In this document: positions 18,850-28,219 of the stretch, piece by piece | How positions within the stretch are numbered: position 1 is the stretch's first letter | Layout: the number at the start of each line of letters is the position of its first letter | Source: Devosia sp. LC5 | Lineage (GTDB): Bacteria > Pseudomonadota > Alphaproteobacteria > Rhizobiales > Devosiaceae | Assembly: GCF_000735585.1 (NCBI RefSeq) | Contig: NZ_JNNO01000017.1 | Location: 1-64,000, forward strand | DNA: 64,000 nucleotides | Direction of reading: 5' to 3' | Notes under the pieces: generated by a model | Database searches by the model: none | What the model saw: only the letters and a program-made list of their open reading frames with translations | What the model was told of the DNA's origin: nothing | Position numbers and translations under genes: made by a program

Positions 18850-19800
18850 TCACGCCGGGATCAGCATGTCCTTGCGGAACCATTCCGTGCTCAGCAGCAC
18901 CCCTTCTTCGTAAGGGATGGCGCATTTCCAGCCCGGCAAGATCCGGTTGCACAATGCCAGGTCGGGGCGGCGATTGGTGGGGTCCTGCACCACGGGGGGC
19001 AGAAACACGATCGGGGATTTGGGAAAATGGCTCTGGATAAACTCAGCCACTTCAAGCACCGAAATCTCGCGATCATTGCCGATATTGAGCGGGCCGGGAT
19101 AATCGGTGCCGTCGCGCCAGAAATAGCGTTCGAGCGCTTCCACGATGTCATCGACATGGCCCCAGCTGCGGGTCTGGGAGCCGTCCCCATAGACGGTGAT
19201 CGGCTTGCCCTGCAGTGCCTGGGTGATGAAATTGGAGACGGCGCGACCATCATCGGGGCGGGTGCGCGGGCCATAGACGTTGAACAGGCGCGCGACTTTG
19301 ACGCGCGTACCGTGTACCCGGTGAGCCTCGAACAGCATCGCCTCGACACATCTCTTGCTTTCGTCATAGGACGAGCGGGGGCCGGTGCAATCGACAGAAC
19401 CACGGTAGGTTTCCGGCTGCGGCGTGATGACCGGATCACCATAGACTTCGGAGGTGGAAGTATATCCGATCACACCGCCTGGCTTGAGCAGGTTCAGCAA
19501 ATTGAGCGCACCGACGACATTGGCCGAAATGGTGCGCAATGGCTGTGTCATGTACCAGGGCGGCGATGCCGGAGACGCCAGATGATAGATTTCATCGAAC
19601 TTGGTGCCGGACGTGAAAGTTTCTACGTCCGATTGTATAAATTCGACGCGCGCATCGGAAATCGCAGCCAGATTTTCAAGCCGGCCGGTCCATAGATTAT
19701 CGACTATGACCAGCCGCTCGATATCGTTGCGCCGGCAAATTCGATCTGCCAAATGTGAGCCGATAAACCCGCAACCTCCAGCAAGAAGTACTTTCTTCAT
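18850..19800 (-). CDS. NAD-dependent nucleotide-sugar epimerase, UDP-glucuronate decarboxylase-like
   Basis: 316-residue extended SDR. GGCGFIGSHLAD near residues 7-18, TSTSEVYGDP near 115, and GPRSSYDESKR near 145-155, which contains the catalytic Y-x3-K and is the pattern of UXS (UDP-xylose synthase) enzymes; RLFNVYGPR and GSQTRSWGHVDDIV are further marks. UDP-xylose or a related UDP-sugar would feed the glycosyltransferases. ATG 19798-19800 preceded by AAGGA is chosen over the ORF start 8 codons upstream. First gene of the long leftward operon. Confidence 0.93.
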   Translation of the reverse strand: MKKVLLAGGCGFIGSHLADRICRRNDIERLVIVDNLWTGRLENLAAISDARVEFIQSDVETFTSGTKFDEIYHLASPASPPWYMTQPLRTISANVVGALNLLNLLKPGGVIGYTSTSEVYGDPVITPQPETYRGSVDCTGPRSSYDESKRCVEAMLFEAHRVHGTRVKVARLFNVYGPRTRPDDGRAVSNFITQALQGKPITVYGDGSQTRSWGHVDDIVEALERYFWRDGTDYPGPLNIGNDREISVLEVAEFIQSHFPKSPIVFLPPVVQDPTNRRPDLALCNRILPGWKCAIPYEEGVLLSTEWFRKDMLIPA

Positions 19801-20035
19801 ATTGCATTCCTTGCCGACCCACATCGACCTATTGCAGTCTAAAACAACGTTATATTACCAACAACTTGCCTGCAACTTTGCTTTTGGGTTTACCTTAATC
19901 TCCGCAACGGCCGTAGTGAGACCTCTCCACCCAAAGCAGGTCGCGGGATAACAACGCCGCTCACATCCCAACATTGGCTTTGCTGGCTCGCACCAGCTAT
20001 CAAGGTCACTCGTGCCCTGCAGGATCAAACGTGCC
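19801..20035. other. Divergent AT-rich intergenic region, polysaccharide operon / lacI-type gene
   Basis: 235 bases separating two divergent transcription units and two functional regions. It is markedly more AT-rich than the rest of the window (19840-19920). It holds AAGGA for the epimerase gene (just upstream of 19800, minus strand), AGGA (20021-20024) before the LacI-type gene, and an AACGTTAT at 19846-19853 that resembles the core of the candidate LacI operator at 29558-29573; the latter match is short and could be chance. Confidence 0.5.
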
Positions 20036-21076
20036 ATGACCAGTCGAGCCAATGCCCAAAATCAGGTCCGCAAGCGGCCGGCGACCATTGTGGATGTGGC
20101 AGAGGTGGCGGGGGTGGCGATCGGGACCGTGTCGCGGCATCTCAATGGACAGCCCGTGCGCGCGAGCAATCGCGATCAGATCGAGCGGGCCATTGCTGCG
20201 CTGGGTTACCGGCGCAATTCCACTGCCGTTGCCATGAAAACCAATACCAGCCGCATTGTCGGCTTCCTGGTGCCGGCGCTGGGCGAGTTTCATGCGGCCA
20301 TGCTTGAGCAATTGTCGCGCCAGATGCGGCTTTCGGGGCGCGCCGTGCTGTCGTTCTGTCACAATACCCAACCCGCCACGATCCGCGAAGGGCTCGAGTT
20401 TTTTGCTGCGCACCGGGTCGATGCTCTGGTGATGGACGGCGAGGAGAGCATCCGCCACGAAGTGCTGCGCCATATCGACGAGGGGCTGGTTGTCGTGCTG
20501 TACGACAATGACATTCCCGGCCTGCCGGTGGACCGGGTGTTCGTGGACAACCGCAAGGCCAGCGCCCGCGCCGTCAACCATTTGCTCGAGCTGGGGCATG
20601 AGCGGATTGCCACCATTCACGGCAGCCAGCGCGACTCGGCGGGTCGCGAACGCCTGGCGGGCTATCACGATGCCTTCGCTGCCCGCGGGCTTACCCCGGA
20701 CCCCATTTTGGTGATGGACGGACAATGGGCCGAAATCCGCGGCTATGAGCGCATGCGCGAATTGCTCACGCTGGCCAATCCACCGACGGCCGTGTTCTGC
20801 GCCAATTATAACATGACACTGGGCGGGCTGGCCTATCTGCATGAAGCGGGAATCCAGATCCCGCGCGATCTGTCGTTGGTGAGTTTCGACGATGTGCCGG
20901 CCTTGCGCCTGCACAATCCGGCCATCACGGCTGTCGGCCAGCCCATAGCCGAGGTCGCCGAAGCCATCGCCCACATTGTGGATGCAAGGCTGGCCGATCC
21001 TTCGGCCATGGGGCGGCACGAGCAACGGATCGATTGCGGCATCACCCTGCGGGATTCGACGCGCCGCCTCAAATAG
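20036..21076 (+). CDS. LacI family transcriptional regulator
   Basis: 346-residue LacI/GalR repressor. N-terminal helix-turn-helix TIVDVAEVAGVAIGTVSRHL at about residues 16-35 with the hinge helix after it, then a periplasmic-binding-like effector domain (RIVGFLVPAL, VFVDNRKASARAVNHLLELGHERIA, RERLAGYHDAF, SFDDVPAL) in the usual order. ATG 20036 is preferred over a GTG 8 codons upstream because AGGA precedes it. It converges on the GH95 gene with 19 bases between stops, so it probably senses the sugar imported by the operon at 29505-21096. Confidence 0.93.
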   Translation: MTSRANAQNQVRKRPATIVDVAEVAGVAIGTVSRHLNGQPVRASNRDQIERAIAALGYRRNSTAVAMKTNTSRIVGFLVPALGEFHAAMLEQLSRQMRLSGRAVLSFCHNTQPATIREGLEFFAAHRVDALVMDGEESIRHEVLRHIDEGLVVVLYDNDIPGLPVDRVFVDNRKASARAVNHLLELGHERIATIHGSQRDSAGRERLAGYHDAFAARGLTPDPILVMDGQWAEIRGYERMRELLTLANPPTAVFCANYNMTLGGLAYLHEAGIQIPRDLSLVSFDDVPALRLHNPAITAVGQPIAEVAEAIAHIVDARLADPSAMGRHEQRIDCGITLRDSTRRLK

Positions 21077-21095
21077 CGGCGCGCCGATCAACCCG

Positions 21096-23330
21096 TCAGA
21101 AGGACAGCGACGCCTCCCCGCTGCCGGTCACTATGAGTTCCGACGCAGACTCGCCCCAGCGCACAATTATGGTCTGCGTCCGGGTTGTCGTGACGCGCAG
21201 GCTTTTGGGGCGGCCATCGAGCCATTCCAGATCGAGCGTCAGCCCGCCGCGGGCGCGCAGACCATGGACTGAGCCCTGGCGCCAATGCGAGGGCAGTGCC
21301 GGCAACAGGTCGAGCACACCCTCGCGCGATTGCACCAGCATTTCGAGAATGCCGGCGGCACCGCCGAAATTGCCATCGATCTGAAACGGTGGGTGAGCGT
21401 CGAACAGATTGGGATAACTGCGCTGCGGGCAGAGCAGCAGCGCCAGTACATCATGGGCATGGTCCCCCTGCCCCAGCCGCGCCCACAGATTGATACGCCA
21501 GCCAATGCCCCAGCCGGTGGCGTCGTCGCCGCGAATTTCTAGCGATCGTTGCGCGGCGGCGGCCAGTTCGGGGCTGGTGTCGACAGCAATCTGCTGGCTG
21601 GGATAAAGCCCATAGAGATGCGAGACGTGGCGATGGTGCATTTCGGGCACCTCCATGTCCCAATCCTCCAGCCATTCCTGCAATTGCCCCGCCCGGCCGA
21701 TGCGATGCGGCGGCAGCCGATCGCGCGCTGCGCTTGCCTCTTCCTGCATCGGGTCGGTCAGGCCCAATTGCATGCTGGCGGCGAGATAAGCGTCAAACAG
21801 GTCGCGCAGAATCTGGTTGTCCATGGTCGGGCCGGCACAGAGGGCCGCGCCGTGCGGGTGCAGGTTTTCTGGCGAGAGCGAGGGCACGGTGACCAACAGG
21901 TCGCTGCCCGGCAGCGGCTGCAGTGTATCGAGGACGAAGCGAACCGCCCCCGCCAACACCGGCAAGAGGCGCTTGACCAGCGCATCGGGGCGGCCGGCAA
22001 AGCTGGCATGATCCCACAATTGCGCGCAGAACCAGGCGCCCCCGGTGGGCCACAGACCCCATTCGGCGCCATCGACCGGGCCGGTGGCGCGCCACAAATC
22101 GGTATTGTGATGTAGTACCCAGCCGCGGGCGCCGTAATGGGTGCGCGCCATCTCGGCGCCCGTCAAAGTCAGGTCTTCCACCATGTCCAGCAGTGGCTCG
22201 AAACATTCGGCCAGATTGGCCGGATCGGGCAGCCAGTAATTCATCTGGGCATTGATATTGGTGGTGTATTTGCTGCCCCAGGGGGGGCGCGTCTCCTTGT
22301 TCCAGAGGCCCTGCAGGGTCGTGGGCTGCGTACCCGGCCGGCTGGAGGACAGCATCAGATAGCGGCCATATTGCACATAGAGCGCGGCGAGCGCCGGGTC
22401 CTGGCCATCGGCAAAACGGGCGATGCGTTCGTCGGTCGGCAGGTCCTGCTTGCCGGGACCCAGGTCGATGGCGAGGCGGTTAAACAAGCGCTGATGCGCC
22501 GCGATATGGCTGGCGCGCAGGGTGACATAATCCTTGCCAGAAACGGCCTGGCGCCGCGCCGCCAGTAGCGCGTCGGGGTCGCCGGATACATCGTCGAAGC
22601 GGCGGAAGGAGGTGGCAATATCGAGGATAAACACCACCGCCGTGGCGTCGCGCACCACGAGGCGCCGCCCCCGGCGCTCCGCTGTTCCGCCCTCAAGGCG
22701 CATGTCGACGCCGATGCCGAAGCGAAGCTGGCCTTCAACGCCATGCTTGCCAAAATTGGTGCCGCGATAATCGAGGCGCGTGGCGTCACCGGTGAGCCAA
22801 TCGCCGGTTTGCGGACTGTCGAGCCAGGCTTCAAACGCCAGCGTGCCGGGGCGGGCGGTCTCGACCCGCAGGACCAGCACGTCATCGGCCGCCGAGATGA
22901 AGCTCTCGCGCCGAACCAGCGTGGTGGTGCCCCCCAGATGATAGCTGGTGGTGGCGATGGCGGTTTGCAGGTCGAGTTCGCGCCGATAGCTGCCGGGGGC
23001 GGCTTCGTGGCGGAATTCGAGGAAGATATTGCCGGCCGGCTGGTAGCTCATCTGCAGATAGGGGCGCGCCATCAGGTGCTGGTTGGCCAGTGCCTGCGCC
23101 TCGGCATAGCGGCCGGCAAAGATCAGCTCCCGCACCGCGGCCAGATTGGGCAGCGCCTGCGGATTGACCGGCTGGTAGGGACCGCCGGACCACAGGGTGG
23201 ATTCATTGAGCTGGATTTCCTCGCGGCCAATGGCGCCATGCACCATGGCGCCCAGCCGCCCATTGCCGAGCGGCAGCGCCTCGGTCCATTCCACCGCGGG
23301 GGACCGATACCAGAGATTAAGTGATGTCAT
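21096..23330 (-). CDS. Glycoside hydrolase family 95, alpha-L-fucosidase-like
   Basis: 744-residue GH95 enzyme, normal family length. Motifs in order: LPLGNGRLGAMVHG (about 20-33), LNESTLWSGGPY, the asparagine-rich TTNINAQMNYW in the middle which holds the catalytic asparagines of GH95, GPTMDNQILRDLFDA, GQLQEWLEDWD (probable general acid Glu), HRHVSHLYGLYPSQ and FQIDGNFGGAAGILEML with the late catalytic Asp. GH95 enzymes are inverting and act mainly on alpha-1,2-linked L-fucose, some on L-galactose. No signal peptide: intracellular, so small fucosides must be imported first by the ABC system of the same operon. Starts 5 bases after the ATPase gene. Confidence 0.95.
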   Translation of the reverse strand: MTSLNLWYRSPAVEWTEALPLGNGRLGAMVHGAIGREEIQLNESTLWSGGPYQPVNPQALPNLAAVRELIFAGRYAEAQALANQHLMARPYLQMSYQPAGNIFLEFRHEAAPGSYRRELDLQTAIATTSYHLGGTTTLVRRESFISAADDVLVLRVETARPGTLAFEAWLDSPQTGDWLTGDATRLDYRGTNFGKHGVEGQLRFGIGVDMRLEGGTAERRGRRLVVRDATAVVFILDIATSFRRFDDVSGDPDALLAARRQAVSGKDYVTLRASHIAAHQRLFNRLAIDLGPGKQDLPTDERIARFADGQDPALAALYVQYGRYLMLSSSRPGTQPTTLQGLWNKETRPPWGSKYTTNINAQMNYWLPDPANLAECFEPLLDMVEDLTLTGAEMARTHYGARGWVLHHNTDLWRATGPVDGAEWGLWPTGGAWFCAQLWDHASFAGRPDALVKRLLPVLAGAVRFVLDTLQPLPGSDLLVTVPSLSPENLHPHGAALCAGPTMDNQILRDLFDAYLAASMQLGLTDPMQEEASAARDRLPPHRIGRAGQLQEWLEDWDMEVPEMHHRHVSHLYGLYPSQQIAVDTSPELAAAAQRSLEIRGDDATGWGIGWRINLWARLGQGDHAHDVLALLLCPQRSYPNLFDAHPPFQIDGNFGGAAGILEMLVQSREGVLDLLPALPSHWRQGSVHGLRARGGLTLDLEWLDGRPKSLRVTTTRTQTIIVRWGESASELIVTGSGEASLSF

Positions 23331-23335
23331 AAAGT

Positions 23336-24397
23336 TCAGTGTCCCGGACGCACACGCTGGCCAGAGGCCGCAAAAACCATGCTGCGGGCGGCGTTGATGC
23401 CCACCTGCACATTGTCGCCGGCCTTGATGCCCGCCCTGTCGCGCACTTCCACCACCAGGGCTTCGCCCGATCCGGTGGTGCCATAGAGGTAGCGCGTGCC
23501 CCCCAGATTTTCGACGACATCCACCTTGACCACGAGGCTTGCATCACCCCCATCGAGCACGAAATTCTCGGGGCGCAGGCCGACCAGCGCTTCACCGGCA
23601 TCAGGCAGGCCAGCAGCGGATAGCGTGGGGCCCGCCGCCAGCTTGAGGCTGCCCTGGGTCAGTTCGGCGCGCAGGAAATTCATGCGCGGCGAGCCGATAA
23701 AGCCGGCGACGAACAGATTGTCGGGATTGTCATAAAGCTCGTCGGGCGTGCCGGACTGGGCGATCTTGCCATCGCGCATCACCACGATCTTGTCGGCCAG
23801 GGTCATGGCCTCGGTCTGGTCGTGGGTCACATAGATCATGGTGGAGCCGAGCTTGTTGTGCAGCTTGGCGATTTCCACGCGCATGGAAACGCGCAATTCC
23901 GCATCGAGATTGGAGAGCGGTTCATCGAACAGGAAGACCTCGGGATCGCGCACAATGGCGCGGCCGATGGCAACGCGCTGGCGCTGCCCGCCCGAGAGCT
24001 GGGCCGGCTTGCGCTTGAGCAACGGCTCGATCTGCAGCGTCTGCGCGGCAGCGACCACACGGGCTTCGATATCGGGCTTGCCGAGGCCCGCCATGCGCAG
24101 CGAGAAGCCGATATTCTGCTCGACTGTCATATGCGGGTAGAGCGCATAGTTCTGGAACACCATGGCGACGCCGCGCTCGATCGGGTCGGCATCGTTGACG
24201 CGCCGCCCATCGATGACCAGGTCGCCCTTGGTGATCGGCTCCAGCCCGGCGATCATGCGCAATAGCGTGGATTTTCCGCAGCCCGAGGGGCCCACGAACA
24301 CGGTGAATGCCCCGTCATCCACGGTCAGGTTGAGATTGTCGATGACCTCGAAAGCGCCATAGGATTTGCTGACATTGCTCAGCGTCACGCTTGCCAT
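23336..24397 (-). CDS. Sugar ABC importer ATP-binding protein, UgpC/MsmK type
   Basis: 353-residue ATPase of a CUT1 carbohydrate importer. Walker [10 protein letters not shown] at about residues 37-45, Q-loop [13 protein letters not shown], signature LSGGQRQR, Walker B VFLFDEPLSNLD, switch histidine [14 protein letters not shown], then a C-terminal TOBE domain (GSPRMNFLRAEL, GLRPENFVL). ATG is preceded by AGGAGG. It energises the two permeases at 26430-28219. Confidence 0.95.
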   Translation of the reverse strand: MASVTLSNVSKSYGAFEVIDNLNLTVDDGAFTVFVGPSGCGKSTLLRMIAGLEPITKGDLVIDGRRVNDADPIERGVAMVFQNYALYPHMTVEQNIGFSLRMAGLGKPDIEARVVAAAQTLQIEPLLKRKPAQLSGGQRQRVAIGRAIVRDPEVFLFDEPLSNLDAELRVSMRVEIAKLHNKLGSTMIYVTHDQTEAMTLADKIVVMRDGKIAQSGTPDELYDNPDNLFVAGFIGSPRMNFLRAELTQGSLKLAAGPTLSAAGLPDAGEALVGLRPENFVLDGGDASLVVKVDVVENLGGTRYLYGTTGSGEALVVEVRDRAGIKAGDNVQVGINAARSMVFAASGQRVRPGH

Positions 24398-24408
24398 TGT
24401 CGGTCCTC

Positions 24409-26427
24409 CTAGGCTTGTTCGAACACGATGGCCGCGTGGATGCGCAGCCGATCCAGGGTGACGCCATAGGTGCCGCCGCCAAGGTCCTGCACATCGAGAT
24501 CCTGGCCGCTCACCGCTTCATAGGCACGGGTCGGGCGGCTGGGCAGGCGGACCGCAGCGCTGACCGGGCCGATGGCCGGAATATCCTCGATCATTTCCAT
24601 GACGCGGGTGCCCTCCCCATGCGGCACCGCCTTGCCGCGCACCTGAGGCGGACCATAGAGCAGATGCAGGACATGCCGGCCGCGCTCGGCCTGATGGGTC
24701 AGCGTCGCACGCCCGGCCGATGGCAGGTCGGTGCTCAAGGCAGGCTTGGGCAGCAGGCGCGACAACAGGGCCTTGACCACGTGCCGGTACAGCGGCTGAC
24801 CGACATTGTGATAGATGCCGAAGATCGGATAGGCGATGTAGCCCACCCGGCCAGACAGCGTCACCGCCGCGCCAAGGGGCGCCGCGTCCGTATTGTCGGG
24901 CGCATGGGCGTGCGAGGAGAAATGCCGGTAGCTGCGGTTGAAATAGGGCGGCACGACCTGGGCCAGCACCTGGGCGCCCTGCGCCACGATCTGCTGGGCC
25001 GTGCCGTAGACGACGAAGGGCGACTTGGTCAGCGCGGGGTCGAGCTCATTGCCCGAGCCGATATAGCTAGGTGTGAACGCCACCGGCCCCTCACTGCGGA
25101 TACCGGCCTCTATGGCGAATTGCCCATCCGCACCCTGCGCCGAACTGCCCGACAGCAGCAGGCCACCGCCCTGCCCCACAAAGGCGTTCAGCCGGTCGGC
25201 AAGCGCTGCATCGACCGGAATGTCATCGGGCAAGATGATCACTGCATAGGGCGAAAAATCCGAGGTGCCGTCGATGACATCGAAGGGGATTTTCAGCTCG
25301 AGCAACATCTGGGCGGCGCCGGCATCGGCCGTGCTGTTGCGATCGCCGGCGTGGTGGAAATATTCCGAGGACAGGATAGCCACCTGCGACACCTGCCTTG
25401 CGGCCTCGATATAGGGCTCGAGCTTGGCGACGCGAGCATAGGCCGGCGCGATCGAGGCATAGGTATCGGGGTTGATGGCGCCATTGGGGTGGAGCTGGTC
25501 GCCGACCAGGCATTTGGAGCCCAGGGCCGCCATCTGCGCCGCCTCATATTCCAGCGCGTCGGGGTGCTTGAAGCCGCCGAATTCGCCCCAGGACAGGTGG
25601 AACTTGCCGGTATGGGCGAGGAAATCGAGCCCCAGCGTTGCCGCATAGCGGGCGCTGGCGGGGAAGTGGTCATAGCCCCAGCCGCCGGTGGGCAGGCTTT
25701 CGAGCTCGAGATGGGTGTAGGGCGCAAAGCGCTTGCGGCCCTGCTTATGGATATGGCCGCAATTGTAGAAGATGCGCAGACCCGGAAATTCGGCATGCAG
25801 GGCGGCCGTCATTTCCGTGCGGAACACCTCGTTGACCCATTCGTCATTGGTCAGGCGATCCTCAGGCTTGGCCGGATCGAGCCCGTGGGCGGCCATGCTT
25901 TCGAGGCACTGCTGGCACACGCAATCGGTAGCCAGAACGATGTCGAAGAACAGGCCGGGCGTGTCGTAATTGCGCACGACTTCGCGCGCGTGCTCGAGCA
26001 GTTCGTCGCGATAGGCCTTGTGGTTGAGGCAGAGCGTATGCCAGGCGGCCTGCAATTGACCGGGATCGAAGCGGTTCCTGGTGGCGGATCGCACGCGCCA
26101 TTCCGGGTGCAGGCGCGCATTGCGCTCATCCCATTGCACCGAAATATAGATCGGCGCTTCGATATCGGCGGCGGCCAGCGCCTTGATCATGTCGCCCATC
26201 AGGTCTGGACGGGCCAGATTGGGATGGGGCGCGCCGACCTCGCTCGGGTAGTACGACCAGCCGTGGTGGCACTTGGCGAAGATGGTGACGCTATCCACAT
26301 TGGCCGCCTTGAAGGTGGCGACAAAATCATCGGGATCAAAGGCCGCGCCGATGGCCAGGATATGCTCGGAGGTGTGGAAATCGAGGTGGATCTGCCGATA
26401 GCGGATCGGCTTGTTCGTCACGGGCAT
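24409..26427 (-). CDS. GHL6-type putative glycoside hydrolase with trimerisation-like domain
   Basis: 672-residue protein whose N-terminus RQIHLDFHTSEHI matches the putative hydrolase family 6 (GHL6), a TIM-barrel group near GH29 and GH42. The barrel spans about residues 1-340: FAKCHHGWSYYP, GLFFDIVLAT with D, a C-x2-C (DCVCQQC) and a WGEFGG motif; residues 350-570 resemble the beta-galactosidase trimerisation domain (VAILSSEYF, VIILPDDIPVD, GGGLLLSG). No signal peptide. Between the permease and ATPase genes of the fucoside operon, it probably trims the same imported glycan as GH95; GHL6 proteins are often annotated as putative alpha-L-fucosidases or beta-galactosidases. True substrate unknown. 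Starts at ATG 26425-26427. Confidence 0.88.
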   Translation of the reverse strand: MPVTNKPIRYRQIHLDFHTSEHILAIGAAFDPDDFVATFKAANVDSVTIFAKCHHGWSYYPSEVGAPHPNLARPDLMGDMIKALAAADIEAPIYISVQWDERNARLHPEWRVRSATRNRFDPGQLQAAWHTLCLNHKAYRDELLEHAREVVRNYDTPGLFFDIVLATDCVCQQCLESMAAHGLDPAKPEDRLTNDEWVNEVFRTEMTAALHAEFPGLRIFYNCGHIHKQGRKRFAPYTHLELESLPTGGWGYDHFPASARYAATLGLDFLAHTGKFHLSWGEFGGFKHPDALEYEAAQMAALGSKCLVGDQLHPNGAINPDTYASIAPAYARVAKLEPYIEAARQVSQVAILSSEYFHHAGDRNSTADAGAAQMLLELKIPFDVIDGTSDFSPYAVIILPDDIPVDAALADRLNAFVGQGGGLLLSGSSAQGADGQFAIEAGIRSEGPVAFTPSYIGSGNELDPALTKSPFVVYGTAQQIVAQGAQVLAQVVPPYFNRSYRHFSSHAHAPDNTDAAPLGAAVTLSGRVGYIAYPIFGIYHNVGQPLYRHVVKALLSRLLPKPALSTDLPSAGRATLTHQAERGRHVLHLLYGPPQVRGKAVPHGEGTRVMEMIEDIPAIGPVSAAVRLPSRPTRAYEAVSGQDLDVQDLGGGTYGVTLDRLRIHAAIVFEQA

Positions 26428-26429
26428 GA

Positions 26430-27251
26430 TTATTCCTTGGCTCCGGTGCGGGTTTGTGAGCCGGCAGCAAATTGGCGTTGAAAGACGACGAAAACGATGA
26501 GGGGCACGATGGTCGTGACGATGGCGGCGACCGAGCGCAGGTCCCAGTTCATCTCATAGGTGCCGGACACCTTGGTGAGCAGAACCGGCAGCGGCACCAT
26601 GCTGCGCAGATAGAGCATGGGCAGCAGCAGAGCATTCCAGCTCCACAGGAACTGCAGCACGCCCACAGCAAAGATCGGGCTGGTGGCATTGGGCAGCACG
26701 ACATGCTGCAGGGTCTTGATCGGGCCGCACCCGTCTATCTTGGCGGCCTCGATCAGCTCCTTGGGAAAATCCTCGAGGAAGTTCTTCACGAGGAAAATGG
26801 ACCAGGCAAAGCTCATCCCGACATAGGGAATGAGTACGGCCAGGGGATTGTCGATCAGCTTCATGTCCCGCCACAGCGTAAATAGCGGTATGACCACGAC
26901 CTGCTGGGGCAGCACGAAGGCATTGATGATGATGATCAGCAGCAGCCGGCGTGAGCGGAACTTGAGGAAGTGGAAGGCATAGGCTGCGGCCGGCGTCAGC
27001 AGCATGGTTCCCAGCGTCGCCAAGGCCGCCAGCAGCGCCGTATAGAAGAAGGATTCGGCGAGCGGATATTCCACCCAGACGCGCTGCCAGGCATCGAGCG
27101 TGAAGCGGATATTGTCGAGCCGCCACCAGCCCAGCGCCACGTCGGCGGGTGGGCGGATGGAGGTCAGCACGATACCCAGTACCGGGACCACCCAGCACAC
27201 CGCCAGCACGCCGACGACAATGACTGTCCACCACGGAACGCGGCCGATCAT
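26430..27251 (-). CDS. Sugar ABC importer permease, MalG/AraQ type
   Basis: 273-residue CUT1 inner-membrane subunit with six predicted transmembrane segments. The EAA loop reads ELIEAAKIDGCGPIKTLQHVVLPN (coupling helix touching the ATPase), given here as EAAKIDG at about residue 180. ATG 27249-27251 overlaps the preceding permease stop by 4 bases; the much longer open frame to 28091 is a shadow of that gene. Confidence 0.94.
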   Translation of the reverse strand: MIGRVPWWTVIVVGVLAVCWVVPVLGIVLTSIRPPADVALGWWRLDNIRFTLDAWQRVWVEYPLAESFFYTALLAALATLGTMLLTPAAAYAFHFLKFRSRRLLLIIIINAFVLPQQVVVIPLFTLWRDMKLIDNPLAVLIPYVGMSFAWSIFLVKNFLEDFPKELIEAAKIDGCGPIKTLQHVVLPNATSPIFAVGVLQFLWSWNALLLPMLYLRSMVPLPVLLTKVSGTYEMNWDLRSVAAIVTTIVPLIVFVVFQRQFAAGSQTRTGAKE

Positions 27252-28219
27252 TTCGCACCTGCCGTGCGCTGGATAATCGCCGGAATGGACACGACCAGCA
27301 CCGCCACGAGCAGTACCACCGTGGCGGCAGCGCCATAGCCGAGTTTGAACTGGGTCATGGATTCCCGATACATGAAATAGCCCACCGTTTCGGTGGCGCG
27401 CACCGGCCCGCCTCCGGTCATCACATAGATGATGTCGAAGGCCCGCAGCGCGCCCAAAAGGTTGATAAAGATGGCGACGCGTACGCCAGGCATGGAGAGC
27501 GGCACCATGATGTGCCGCATGATGGACATGGGTTTGGCCCCATCCATATAGGCGGCTTCGAGCACCGTCTTGGGAATGCCCTGTACCGCCGCAAAGCACA
27601 GCATCAGCGGCAGGCCGACCCCGCTCCAGGAGGCTACGAAGATCAGCGACCAAAGCGCCGTTACCGGATCGCCCAGCCAGGAATGCTGGAAGCCCGGCAC
27701 CACGCTGCCGATCAGCGAATTGAGCAGGCCGGCCTTGTCCGGCCGCAGGATATTGATCCACATATAGCCCGACACGGCTTCGGAAATCCCGAAGGTGACG
27801 AAGAACATGCCGCGAAATGGCAGGGTGTGGCGCGGCGCAAATGAACACAGCATCGCCAGCGTCCAGCCCAGCGACACCGAAATGAGCGTGGTGCCCAGCG
27901 TAAAGATCAGGGTGGTCAGCAGCGTATTGCGGAACGTGGCATCCGCAAACAGGGCCGCATAATTGCCCAGGCCGACGAATTTGGCCGGCGCCAGTCCCTT
28001 GATGTCGAACAGCGACAGCCGGATCGTATCGATCAGCGGATAGATTACCGAAATGCCGAACAGCACGATGACGGGGGCGATCAGCAACCACGCCGCCGGC
28101 GCGTCCCTTAGCCCTTTTTGCCCGCGCCTGACGACCGGCTCGCGCCGGCCGCCAGTCAGGGGGGAGGAGATATCGGCGAACGCGTCCGCCGTTGGTTTTG
28201 CGCCGGAACTGGTCATCAA
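27248..28219 (-). CDS. Sugar ABC importer permease, MalF/UgpA type
   Basis: 323-residue CUT1 permease. A basic cytosolic tail (about 1-40) precedes TM1 (AAWLLIAPVIVLFGISVIYPL); the EAA motif is LEAAYMDGAKPMSIMRHI near residue 225; GALRAFDIIYVMTGGGP is the usual C-terminal signature. The gene starts 4 bases into the binding-protein stop and forms the heterodimeric channel with the gene downstream. Confidence 0.95.
   Translation of the reverse strand: MMTSSGAKPTADAFADISSPLTGGRREPVVRRGQKGLRDAPAAWLLIAPVIVLFGISVIYPLIDTIRLSLFDIKGLAPAKFVGLGNYAALFADATFRNTLLTTLIFTLGTTLISVSLGWTLAMLCSFAPRHTLPFRGMFFVTFGISEAVSGYMWINILRPDKAGLLNSLIGSVVPGFQHSWLGDPVTALWSLIFVASWSGVGLPLMLCFAAVQGIPKTVLEAAYMDGAKPMSIMRHIMVPLSMPGVRVAIFINLLGALRAFDIIYVMTGGGPVRATETVGYFMYRESMTQFKLGYGAAATVVLLVAVLVVSIPAIIQRTAGAK

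Noticed and set aside
24391-26481. 696-residue plus-strand open frame opposite the GHL6 gene
   Set aside because: Antisense shadow of a clear gene; no signal or domain visible, and no RBS.
26430-28091. 553-residue open frame as a single long permease
   Set aside because: Only the C-terminal 273 residues are permease; the rest is a shadow of the other permease gene in another frame. Not a fusion.
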